31,543 bases of DNA from Ophiothrix spiculata (lineage: Eukaryota; Echinodermata; Ophiuroidea; Amphilepidida; Ophiotrichidae), in assembly GCA_000969725.1 (NCBI GenBank), contig JXSR01S063268.1; one strand, given 5' to 3'. Shown in pieces: positions 1-10,561 of the stretch. The translations under genes were made by a program, and so were the position numbers. The notes under the pieces were generated by a model. That model was not told where the DNA came from. It was given only the letters and a program-made list of their open reading frames with translations, and did not search any database. Position 1 is the first letter of the stretch. Each line of letters begins with the position of its first letter.

Positions 1-320
1 AGATCATTTACATGTATAATATTGTTAAAACCCGAGTGTTGTTTTTTCGTATTGTAAACAATTCAATCGTTTATGAGAAATGAGGACATACACACACACA
101 AAATGCCTCTCTCAAATTATATAAAAAATCTCATTTATGTTAGTATCTTAAATGAAACCTTAACACACTTTAGTGTTATTTTTGTGAGTTGCTTGGAGGA
201 ATACTAAATCAACAACGAACAATCGCTGGACCTGGCCTTCCCAACAGCTAGACATTTCCCACCTAAAAGCTAGACGCTTAAACAATTTCTGTAACAATGT
301 AATGCATTTGATCGAAGAAC

Positions 321-560
321 ATATGTGACCATATTTCTCAAAACAGCCGTAAATGCAGCCTCTTGCCAATTTCATTTTGTTTTAAATATTTGCAAAGACC
401 ATGGTATTAGGATTAAAATGACACCTCAATGAACTTCACTCTCGATTTTATCAGAAGCCAAGTTATGGTCCGTCAGAGAGTAAAATGTTTAACTAAGATA
501 AACTCGTTCAAAGATCAGGAAACCCTATATTTACAGTTAATAATCCTCAAAATATATAAA
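321..560 (+). repeat. Long inverted arm, left (D1)
   Basis: This segment is repeated in reverse complement at about 1975-2190. Shared landmarks are GCCGTAAATGCAG, ATATTTGCAAAGACCAT, AAGTTATGGTCCGTCA and GTTCAAAGATCAG. The outer end is the 34-bp sequence at 321-354 that recurs elsewhere. With its partner it brackets about 1.87 kb that includes the beta module, which looks like a non-autonomous element with long terminal inverted repeats. No target-site duplication is visible. Confidence 0.75.
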
Positions 561-1499
561 TATATTTCTAATTTCTGAATATTTTCTTGAAATAAAACGT
601 TGCTGGTGTTTTGAAGTAAGCAAAGGGATTGTGAATCAATTTCAGCAAATTACGACCTTGAAATGCATTTTCACTCGTAAGAGATGCTTATTTTCACTAC
701 TACTCAATAGTGCAAAAATACCAACACGGATATCAACAACAGTCGCAATATCTAACTGAACTATCTGTTACCGATTAAGAGATAATTTATGATGGAAAAC
801 ACTGTATCACTTTCTAATTATATCTAGAAACTCTTATACAGTTCCAAGAAACTGATCATATTGTTTGCAACACACGTTCAACGAACCGAAGTGTTCATGA
901 CTGAATTATTTATACTACTCTTAGTTTCGTAAATGTCACATTTCTAACACATCGGCCCATCACAAGATGCTTACATAAATATTGCTTACTGACATCTCCA
1001 CGCTTCCATTGCTCTAACTACGATCTTTGGTTTTGTTTGTTTTGGTTTATTTACACGATCTTTCACGCGCTGTAGAAAATACTTCAATCGCTTAAGTCAA
1101 AACTGACTTGGTAAAAATAATAAAAACGATCCATTGAGGTTTTCTAAAACATCATTTAGGTCGCCTAGACTTTTTCAGCATTTACCAACTTTCAATCAAT
1201 ATTTTTTCGTAGAGCATATATAGCTACTGTAACCAATGTAATTGAAAATCAAACATCCTGCTCCAGTAAAACACACCATTAATTTTTTTTAAATGATTTT
1301 TATTAGAGTAAAGGCACACATACCTCAAATCTATGTCGACGTGTTTTTTTTTTTTTTAATAATACTACTTTAAGATTTTAAGATTAAGGTAACATTAAAC
1401 TGTATAAAACAAAAAGGAAAAACTAAACAATTCAAGGCAGAAAGGTTTCACATTATATTTCACAGAAAACCACCATAACTTATTAGGAAACTTTTAACA

Positions 1500-1734
1500 C
1501 AATAGTTCGGTATCCCTATCGTCAGATAACTTTAGAGAACTTAGTACGTTTATAGACTGGCACTTTATGTATATTGATATGCAATCAATATAGACAATTG
1601 ACTGACCGAGTACAATCCCACCGAGGGTTATGTTTGTTACATTTTCACAAAAATCATTACTGACAAGCCGTCTAACCGGTTTGTAATATAATTCTTTAAC
1701 TGTCTGCTTTCTTGTCTGGTTTGACAAACTACGG
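1500..1734 (+). repeat. Internal module beta (D1)
   Basis: This module begins CAATAGTTCGGTATC and ends GACAAACTACGG. It is matched closely at 18967-19195 and 26730-26958, and more distantly by alpha (16394-16597) and gamma (3243-3458). The common core is TTGACTGAC, then a short variable stretch, then CAAAAATCATTACTG and CAAGCCGNCTAACC, then GTCTGGT. The minus-strand ORF here starts with a non-ATG codon and is not maintained in the sister copies, so it is not called as a gene. Confidence 0.7.
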
Positions 1735-1974
1735 AAAAGTACTGAATAAAAGTTAACTCTTTGTATTCTATATTATCAAATAAATGTTCATACAAGTTTT
1801 ACAATAGTTTTCTTTAAAAAGTATTGTTCATATTAATTTTATGTTTCCTATAGCTCAAAAAGCCCTTTTCTTAGTGATAATTCAGGTAGTTAACACATAG
1901 TTTTAGTAGTTTATAATGAAAATACATATTGATATTATATAATGTGCTTACTACAAAATACCAGCAACAGACAA

Positions 1975-2190
1975 TGTAGGGTTTACTGATCTTTGAACGC
2001 GTTTATCTCTGTTAGACATTTCACTCTCTGACAACGCTTGACGGACCATAACTTGACTTCTGGAAATCGTGTTAAGATCATTAAGGTCTCATTTTAATAT
2101 ATAATTAAAGCATGTTTTTTGCAAATATTTAATAAATTGAAAATGACAAGAGGCGGGATTTACGGCTGGTTTGGAATAGACGTTCACATA
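1975..2190 (-). repeat. Long inverted arm, right (D1)
   Basis: This is the reverse complement of the arm at 321-560, including CTGATCTTTGAACGCGTTTA, CGGACCATAACTTGA, GCAAATATTTAATAAA and ATTTACGGCTGGTTTG. A near-identical copy lies at about 27180-27413 in D3. The recurrent 34-bp terminal motif occupies 2158-2190. D2 ends before this arm would occur. Confidence 0.75.
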
Positions 2191-3242
2191 TATATGGGAA
2201 TTATGCTCTATTATGCCCAAATATGATCATAGGATGTCTATATTTGTACATAAAAGTAACATTCTCGGGATTTTAACCCACTTAGTAAGATTGTTCAACA
2301 ATTTTTTGCCAGGATGATGCACAAGTTAAAATCTGTAAGAATCTTCAAAAAATAAGCCTTTCTGCAATTCAGCCTTTCATTTCATATTCTGTTCTGATTG
2401 TTTAAAGGCCTCTCTATATAATTTACGATGCTATTTCTTCAATCAGTAGTATTTTTTCACTTTCCTTTAAATGCTTTTGTTAGAAAAAGTAGGATTCTCA
2501 ATAACTATAAAGAGTTGATTAAACTTAATAAGTGTATTGTATTTTCAACGCCATATCACTCTTTTCAGAACTGAATAACACACTTGCAACTAGGATAAAC
2601 AGTTATTGTTATATTTTCGAAGTGCCCAGCAAATAATGTCACAACCTGGTTATCATGGTAGCGTCACGTACATGAGGTGTATGAAAGAGAAAGAGCAAAA
2701 TTGTTTTCAGATACTAATTTGCTAGTAAACATACACATACAAACATACAAAGTGTATTATGTGTAAAAATAATACATGTATTGATACAATAGGTGCCCAG
2801 TAACAACAAGGGGAAATAATTACTGGAATGATCGAAAGTTAAATTTCAGACTTCATCTGGTAAATCTGATAAATAGATCATTATCATCTAATAACAACAG
2901 ATATTACATTTAAATTAAGTGATTGAATGAAATTAGTTGTGAGTGTTGAATATAGGTATCAATTAATTTGTATTAAGTTTCAAGTATATTATGAAAAAGT
3001 TAAAGTTGCTTCTATCAACACCTGTTTTTCTATTATATGTAAAATAGTAGCAGAACCCATGTTAATTTTAGTGGCTTTTATCAAACCCTTTCTAACCTGC
3101 ACTAGTTTAGTTTAGGGTCCCAAAAAAACAGGATATAAAGATTTTTTAGAATAATTTTAATATTAAAAGAAACATTTTCTATAGTTTTGATAACAATTAC
3201 TACCCTTTAACCAGAAAAAAGTATCAGACTTCTGTCCTTTTT

Positions 3243-3458
3243 ATTGCTTCGTAATTGTCTATCATGGTCGCTTTAATTGATTTTCCCATGGAAAAAGAAT
3301 TAAACGGGGCTATGGCTTTTTTATCATTGGGGTACTTTATAGACACACATTCCCTATTGATAATTGACTGACTCGTATAATTTCTCAAATGGTAATTTTC
3401 TGTTACTTTTCCAACAAAATCAGTCTTCTGCATTATCGTCTGGTCTGACAAACTACGA
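3243..3458 (+). repeat. Internal module gamma (D1)
   Basis: This is a diverged relative of modules alpha and beta. It keeps the order CACATTCCCTA, TTGACTGACTCGTATAATTT, TGTTACTTTTCCAACAAAATC, then GTCTGGTCTGACAAACTACG. Its sister at 28413-28670 retains about 30 bp (around 28613-28640) that D1 has lost. Minus-strand ORFs through gamma and beta share a few residues only because the DNA is related. Confidence 0.6.
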
Positions 3459-4404
3459 ACAAAAATACTCTGAGCTCAGGAGTAGTCCCTGAGGAATATT
3501 GATATTTGTAGAAAACAGTTAGATACTGTAAATTGTTTCAAATTGCAAAAATGAAGGCTAGAATGAGTCAATTCAATTTGCGTTAAAGTTTTACTTAACA
3601 CTTATTCTTTTTCTTATTTTTATTTTTTTAATTTCATGACGAATCAAATGTTGCAGTTTTTTATATTTGAATATGAAAATTGATGAAATTGATTAAATTC
3701 TAAGAAAAAAGTCACGAGTTATCATTCTTCAAATCGTGATCACTTGTAAGGATAAAAGAGGAAAGGGGTTGTTCATGGTTGAATGAACATAACCAATGGG
3801 TTTATGGCTGAATGGACATCACGTAAAATGTATATATATTCTTTCAGGGGACTTTGTTTAAAACAAATGCTTTAATATTGTTTTCGATAACTGAGATTTC
3901 TAGTACGGCAATTAAAGACGTTTTAAATTGTTCATCTACACTTACATGATGGTCGTGCAAACACACTATAGGCGATGTTCATTCAATCATGAAAAAGTCC
4001 CTTACTCTTTCACTCAAAGAGGTTCTAAACATAAGAATTATGCTTACTCATATGCAGAGTTAAAAAATTTCCATACATTTAAAAATTCATCGACAATTTT
4101 TCATTCATATACAGAAAAATTACAACTTTTGATTCGCCATGAAATTTCATAAATGACTTTTCAAGAAACATTTTATGTGTTGTGTAAAACTTTATTGCTC
4201 ACTGAATTTGTATCATTCTATTTAGGGATACTTATTTTTCTTTCGAACTGTATATATAACCTTGTCGTAATTATTCAATCATTCTCCTCCTGTGTTCCAA
4301 TTTGTCAATTTAACTGAGCAAAGTTACGCAAAGTATCACAAAGTATCTGGGAAACAATTGTAAAGATACTTCCTCTCTTCCATACACCCCGCTACTATGA
4401 TAAC

Positions 4405-4740
4405 AAGTTTGTGATATTAGTTGCTGAGCACTTTAAAAATATAGGAACAATGTTTACCCAAATTGCGAATGTGTTAGTCTGCTATAAAATGTGCATGTCA
4501 CTGAAAATACAATCCACTAATAGGTTTCAATTACTATTAATAGTTATTGAAAACACTTCTTTTCTGACGAAATCAATGAGAAAGCATGAATGATTTATAT
4601 TGATGGGAGAACCAGCAACGTCGATGGATAGTAATATTCTATAAGAGGAACATAATTGAACAATTAAACAATCCGAAATCACTTAACATTTAGCAGATGT
4701 GAATTTTATCGTACCTTTCATATTAAGACTTATTAAAAAG
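4405..4740 (+). repeat. Most conserved block of the duplicon (D1)
   Basis: This block aligns with about 29834-30175. Within 4411-4593 only four base differences separate D1 and D3, against clearly more in the flanks. A 60-codon ORF spans this segment in both copies but opens with GTG. All four differences change the amino acid (K/E, C/Y, S/P, T/S), so the conservation does not look like protein constraint. It may be a regulatory or structural element, or recent gene conversion. Confidence 0.6.
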
Positions 4741-5140
4741 GTGTCTATTTTGCGACATTTTACGTTTGTTATTTAGCAATAGTTACATTACTTAAACTAG
4801 ATTTCCATTAGGAGAGGTGGTTTTTGGTTTTCAATTATTTCTCAATATTGTAAAATAGCATTTCTTGAAGCGTTTTAGAAATAACAACAAGTAACACGTA
4901 AATGATCGAATTTTAATGACTTGGTGTTATTCTAATTACCATGTTTTCCACAGTAACGCAGAAACAAGCGTTATTACTTAGGCTAAATCTTTGTCCTTTA
5001 TATCTAGTAACCAAGGATTGTCAAATTCATGGCATCAATTGCAATTTGAAACGCTGAGAGTCAAATATACTTCAATTTGATGATTAAAACTTCTACTGCA
5101 CTCACCGGATTTTTTCCCAAGATAATTTAAATACACTTAT

Positions 5141-6551
5141 TTCTGAATTAGCAAAGGTTAGTTTTATCGTAACGTAGAAAAAGACGGTATTTAATTATAA
5201 TACATGTCAGTTGAAAGCGAATATAATGAATTTAAATTCCAAAAAAACAACTCGATTTTAAAATCTTCCCTTTTAGTTCGTTATTTCGGAGCAGGTAGCA
5301 AATATGTTGCAATCAACTAATTGGAGTTATGCCTGAGTAAGACTTTTCGTTTGGATATTTTAAAACTAAATTAAACGCTCTCTAATAGTAAAAATAAATA
5401 TTATTTGGTATAATTTGTGATTTCAAACAAACTCAAAACCAATCTAACCCTATTTCTAAATTATGACGTTTAAGTTCAATCAAAAGTAATGACATTTTGT
5501 GATCACATCTTTATTGCCGGTTACATGCGTACGTAGAGATTAGATCAAAATTGTGGTAACAATCATAAAGTAGAATTCAGAGATAATCTAAGTTACCAAC
5601 CGTATCATTTTGCGATTACTTATTCTGTAGAGCAAAGGCCGATTTACTAGTTCGTGTTAGCCTGTTAATAAAACATACGAAATGGTGTTGTTCTGAACTG
5701 CCAAGAGCAATATTAAGTCAGCGATGAATGCTCCCTCGATACGAATAAATAAATAGAGCATGACCTTTATAAGAGCTGTACATTATAACACTATATTCCC
5801 AACTTAATATTTCTGTTACCGTAAAGGCGATATATTTAACAATCTTATGCATTTGATCGAAGTATATGTTACATAATTTTGAATTTTTCATCGCAATTTT
5901 CATTGTGCAAATAAGGGTTGTGCGGAAAGTCGCGTTTGTTTGACGATTTTTTTGAAAACTGCACCTGCAGTGAAAATTTCGGAAATTATTTAATTTTCAT
6001 TTTTGATGGAAGTTGTTCATATTCTACTTACATATATATTTACAATTAAAGCAACACTTATTACATGGAAATGCTACTTTATAGGCTTTCATCTAAAGAT
6101 CATATTCTTGATTTAAAATGTCCACTCCGATACTTTGAGTTAAATATTACTTCATTTTTAAAAACACGAAAACTCAGAGTATAAAGATGTCAATCAAACA
6201 ATTTTGACATTCACAAAAGTAATGCATATAATCTTGATGTCTTGATATTCTATGTGTCAAGCTTCAATACTCTGTAACAAAAAAAAACACCAACAATTGC
6301 TATTGTGTTTTCCTGGTAACCTGTCGTGCTTAGCCTTTACTCTAGATCGATATTTTGCACAATGATGAAGAATGCTTCTACTTAAAAATCGTTTTCTGTA
6401 ATTCTCTATTCGTTTCGTCGGAGTAGTTCTCATATGAGCATCGTCAAAGCTCAACGTCAATGAATTTGGGAAAATCCTACATTGATAACAATTTCTTAGC
6501 AGTCCATTTGTCTGTCTGATTGTTAGAAATGAAAATTATAAGTAAGAAAAA
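5141..6551. other. Unassigned A/T-rich stretch with two small repeat remnants
   Basis: I see no supported gene here. ORFs of 61 and 67 codons on the minus strand have no recognisable motif. At 5840-5885 a diverged fragment around TGCATTTGATCGAAG resembles 300-320 of the duplicon. At 5922-5934, GCGGAAAGTCGCG matches 13 bp of the terminal repeat of the element at 10562-10981, possibly a relic end. Confidence 0.5.
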
Positions 6552-6734
6552 TACGGAGCGTTTTAAGTGCCATGAGATGGCAACTTATTTAACTTGACAA
6601 GTAGACATATTGTCAACATTATGTCAACATGGCAAGATAATTTTTCTTGCTATCGTGACATATTGTCAGTATTATTTCGACATGGCAAGATAAATTACAA
6701 CGTCAAATCGACTTAGATATTAATGGATGTTGAC

Positions 6735-7115
6735 ATGGCGAGATAGATTATCATGTCATGTCGACTAAGCAAAAGTAGATGTCGTCATGGCGAGATAGAT
6801 TATCTTGCCAAGTTGACTTCACAAAAAGTAGATGTCGTTATGGCGAGATAGACTATCTTGCCAAGTTGACTTCACAAAAAGTAGATGTCGTCATGGCGAG
6901 ATAGATTATCTTGCCAAGTTGACTTCACAAAAAGTAGATGTCGTCATGGCGAGATAGATTATCTTGCCAAGTTGACTTCACAAAAAGTAGATGTCATCAT
7001 GGCGAGATAGATTATCTTGCCAAGTTGACTTCACAAAAAGTAGATGTCATCATGGCGAGATAGATCATCTTGCCAAGTTGACTTCACAAAAAGTAGATGT
7101 CGTTGGCGAGATAGA
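6735..7115 (+). repeat. Left satellite arm, 53-bp units
   Basis: Units start TGGCGAGATAGAT at 6735, 6788, 6841, 6894, 6947, 7000, 7053 and 7104, a 53-bp period with a final 51-bp step. Central units differ by one or two bases, while those nearer the outer end (6613-6735) are strongly diverged. Each unit holds an imperfect palindrome around GGCGAGATAGATTATCTTGCC's centre. There are no unique spacers, so this is not a CRISPR array. Confidence 0.9.
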
Positions 7116-7970
7116 TTATCTTACCATGACGACATCTATTTTTTGTGAACTCAACTTGACAAGATAATCTATCTCGTCAAGACGACATCTAGGTTTTGTG
7201 AAGTCAACTTGACAAAATTATCTCGCCATGACGACATCTACGTTTTGTAAAGTCAACTTGGCAAGATAATATATCTCGCCATGACGACATCTATATATTT
7301 TGATAAGTCAACTTGGCTAGATAAAATATCTCGCCATGACGACATCATCGTTTTGTTAAGTCAACTTGGCAAGATTCTACGCTATGTTAAGTCAACTTGG
7401 CAAAATAATATATCTCGCCATGACGACATCTATATATTTTGATAAGTCAACTTGGCTAGATAAAATATCTCGCCATGACGACATCATCGTTTTGTTAAGT
7501 CAACTTGGCAAGATTCTACGCTATGTTAAGTCAACTTGGCAAAATAATATATCTCGCCATGACGACATCTATACGTTTTGATAAGTCAACTTGGCTAGAT
7601 AATATATCTCGCCATGACGACATCTACGTTTTGTTAAGTCAACTTGGCAAGATAATCTATCTCGCCATGACGACATCTACTTTTTGTTAAGTCAACTTGG
7701 CAAGATAATCTATCTCGCCATGACGACATCTACTTTTTGTTAAGTCAACTTCGCAAGACGACATCTACAAGTCGACTTGGGAAGATAATCTTTCTCGCCA
7801 TGACGACTTCTACTTTTTCTGAAGTCAACTTGGCAAGCTATCCTATTTTGCCATGACGATATCTACGTTTTGTGAAGTCGACTTGGCAAGATAATTTATC
7901 TCGCCATGACGACGTCTGCCTTTTGTGAAGTCATCTTGGCAAGATAACCTATCTCACCATGACGACTAAT
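7116..7970 (-). repeat. Right satellite arm, inverted 53-bp units
   Basis: The same unit occurs here in reverse complement, recognisable by ATGACGACATCTA, AAGTCAACTTGG and ATCTATCTCGCCATG. There are about sixteen copies, roughly twice as many as on the left. A higher-order repeat of 139 bp is present: the segment from about 7252 to 7390 is repeated almost exactly from about 7391 to 7529, including the odd phrase GATTCTACGCTATG at 7373 and 7512. Units beyond 7740 are increasingly irregular towards the outer end. Confidence 0.88.
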
Positions 7971-8088
7971 AAAACTGTTTAAGTCAAGAAGGTGAGAAAA
8001 TATGTGACTATGACAACATAATGTTCATAATATGTCTACTTGTCAAGTTAAATAAGTTGCCATCTCATGGCACTTAAAACGCTCCGTA

Positions 8089-9589
8089 GAAACACTGTAT
8101 TAAAGCATAAAAATTGAAGATAAGCGAAACGAGTATTAAGAGACGATTAAAGTTCAGTTAAGTTCTGACCGACCGATTCCTATCGTTATTAAAAATACCA
8201 ACCACTAAGAACGCCAGTTTTGGACGGTCAGCCGGCGGTTGAGTTTTTAAGCGGTCCCTAAAAGACGTTTATATGCCACTGTTGTGTCTAAATTTTACAA
8301 AGAATGTGTTTTTAAATGCGTATTATAATACAAGCCCGGTGGTTCCATTACGCGGTACTCAATGCTAATTATAAAAAGTGGCGTAAAAGGGTCTGATTTT
8401 GACCCACCTGTGGCGTCGACGTCTTTGGAAAAAGGGGTAGTTTTCGCCCAGTTAACGCCATTAAGGGTTGCAAATTCAAGCCAGTAAGGGTCACTTTTTG
8501 CTTGATGTCGGTCATCTGATACATGATTTGCAAAGAAAGGTAAAACAAGAGGAAGTAGAAAATAGATAAAAACTTCATGTAAATGAGTATACAATTACAT
8601 TTATATGCTCTTTGACACGTTATTTGCTGGAAAAAGATCACGATAAAATTATGACCTTTCGGGTTCTATTTGCACCATATTATGCCATTAAGGGGTTGGA
8701 TTTACTATCACCGATTACGCCATTTAGGGTCCAATTTTGAGGTGCTCTGACGAGCATCAGTACCACATTTTGGTTCAGGCGGCCCCTTCGGGAATACAAG
8801 CTCGCTGTGATTGCCTAAATTTAATTAATTCCCAAGGCATGTGCTTGAATTCAAGTATCAAACCGATTTGAAGCAAGAGCAGAGTCTGTAATCCCGGCAA
8901 TTTATCTTAACCATGTTAACGTGTCAGCATACTAATGCACAGATTACTGCAGTGTTGGTTATCAAATATTTCAAGTTCCTTGCAACGTAGAGCGTCTTTT
9001 TGATAAACAAATCACTAAAGTTAGTCAAGGCACAGTTTTGCAAAACTTTATGTTAAATGTATATCAAACTTTAACGTGGCTCAAATTAAGAGCACATTGA
9101 TCTCTTTCCTCTGATTCAAAACATGTGTTACTATAGCACCTTTCATTTGAAAGCATTTTTCATGTCTAAGAAAATGACACAGTTACGTGAAATAAATGTA
9201 CATTCTAGACATTCTGTGGCCTCTGTGTCGTTTGGTAGAATTTTAATCTTAAGCGAAACATACAAAAAAACTATATTACTGTTAAAATACCAACTTTCAT
9301 TCCATTTTATTTTAGAGCAAAATATTGTGTTGCCATTTGTCTAGTTGAAATAAAAAAAAGATTTGATTAGTTATTTATGTTCCTTTATGTTCCGAAGTCG
9401 AGCCAAAATTAGTAAAGGCTCTCAAGATTTATCTAGAGGCAAGGACGGCGTTGCTTGATAAAAGGAAAAAAAACCCGATAACTTTAAGAACACAATACAA
9501 CATTGATACGTACATATTCCCAAAAGGTCGCTAACTATAACGTGTAAAATATTGCCAGTGGCTATTTCCACAAACACATTACTGATCAA
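8089..9589. other. Unassigned stretch with a diffuse repeated phrase
   Basis: I found no gene I can support. A phrase of the form GCCATTAAGGGT followed by an A/T-rich tail recurs at 8380 (as GGCGTAAAAGGGTCTG), 8455, 8683 and 8716, and a shorter form lies at 8480. Minus-strand ORFs at 8295-8594 and 8369-8641 overlap this repeat and overlap each other. Neither shows a known domain. The remainder (8745-9589) is ordinary A/T-rich sequence. Confidence 0.45.
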
Positions 9590-10020
9590 GGCTCTATTTC
9601 ATAAAGCTATTTAAGAACATTCTTAAATATAATTTTTCTTAACTTCAGAACAAGAACATCTGAAACATGTTCAACTTGGAAGTGATTAAAGTTTTCAACT
9701 TATGACCAATTTATTTGAATGGTTTACACATTTCTGCATTTGTCTTGTGTAGATGAGGTTGTGGGTAATTGTTCTATTATAGTCAAATTAAGAGCAGAGT
9801 TAAAGTTAGGAACATGTTCAATAAATATAGGATGTTTTTTGGTTTGTTGGAATTGGATATTATATAAACTGATAATAATGTAACATTTATAATATATAAA
9901 GTTGCTTTAGGAAATGGAACTCATTTTTCTAAAGTCTAAAATATTTGTAGATTTATAAATGATTATTGTTCTGCAGACCAACTTTAATGGGATATTCTTA
10001 GATCTTTATGAAATAGAGCC
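9590..10020. mobile_element. MITE-like element, 431 bp
   Basis: The left end GGCTCTATTTCATAAAG (9590-9606) is matched by its exact reverse complement at 10004-10020, with imperfect pairing continuing inward (TTTAAGAA against TTCTTAGA). Length and absence of coding sequence suit a miniature inverted-repeat element. I could not identify a convincing target-site duplication, so the superfamily is unknown. Confidence 0.75.
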
Positions 10021-10561
10021 CAGGTTGTAAAACGATTCTTTATTTGAATTCTTGTCTGTTCTGTCTGACGGTCAAATTTAAAATTCGTGAGGTGAGAATA
10101 ATTACCCTTTTTCGGTAACTAAACGCGTGATGACTCTATAGCATGTCAAATAAGAACCCCTTAAAATCTTTGGGTGTAAAGTATACAGATTCTTTCAAAA
10201 CTGTTACACTTCGAACCCGATTTCAAGGTCACTTTTAAGAGGAAAATTGTCCCTTTATGATTACCTTTTGTTGGCAAAGGTATTATTTGGGATAACTTTT
10301 AATCCATCTTTGGGATTTTGATGCAGTCTAGATATTGGGATCGAATTTACAGTTAGTACACAGAATATTGGTTTAAACCGGTTGCTGTTGATGTTTTGCT
10401 ATTTTGGTACTGTATCATATTTGTGTCACTGTATGCTGGGTGACGTGACGTTCAACCTATGAGAGTGATGAACATTCACTTTTAAATTAGCTTCATGAAC
10501 ATAATTTAGGATGGTTGGGAGAAAGCTTAAGAAATTTATATATTATTAAGGGGACATTAGA

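Larger units (their letters stand above)
1..5140 (+). repeat. Duplicon copy D1 (left edge cut by window)
   Basis: This long stretch is nearly collinear with 24125-30550 (D3), and its first 1.8 kb also with 16819-19295 (D2). Base 1 corresponds to 16819 and 24125. Recognisable shared phrases run to about 5138, where both D1 and D3 read CTCACCGGA followed by an A/T-rich tail and then diverge. Relative to D2 and D3, D1 lacks roughly 550-790 bp near position 677 and lacks the TTAA element seen in D3. No ORF is kept open with a protein-like substitution pattern between the copies, and indels are not multiples of three, so I read it as non-coding. It could be a fragment of a large transposon or a local segmental duplication. 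The alpha module of this copy would lie just left of the window. Confidence 0.88.
6552..8088. mobile_element. Foldback-type element with satellite-filled inverted arms
   Basis: The element begins TACGGAGCGTTTTAAGTGCC and ends with its exact reverse complement. About 60 bp at each end (6552-6611 and 8029-8088) are perfect inverted repeats. Between them the left arm consists of about eight 53-bp units and the right arm of about sixteen units in the opposite orientation, meeting near 7108 with essentially no spacer. This is the architecture of foldback (FB-like) elements, whose long inverted repeats are made of tandem subrepeats. The terminal TA may be a TA target duplication or part of the repeat, and no longer duplication is clear. 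No transposase is present, so it would be non-autonomous. ORFs inside it (7366-7690) are products of the satellite period. Confidence 0.88.

Noticed and set aside
1494-3451. Minus-strand ORFs in beta and gamma that share a few residues
   Set aside because: They begin with TTG rather than ATG, are not kept in the sister copies, and their similarity follows from DNA-level relatedness of the modules.
4411-4593. 60-codon ORF present in both D1 and D3
   Set aside because: It starts with GTG, all four differences change the amino acid, and it has no known motif. The conservation fits DNA or conversion, not a protein.
7366-7690. Two related ORFs in the satellite
   Set aside because: They are frame read-throughs of the 139-bp repeat inside the foldback element.
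6735-7970. CRISPR-like array
   Set aside because: Units are contiguous 53-bp repeats without unique spacers and with an inversion at the centre, in a eukaryotic context.
8295-8641. Overlapping 99- and 90-codon minus-strand ORFs
   Set aside because: They overlap each other in different frames across a repeated phrase and show no domain or conservation I can assess.
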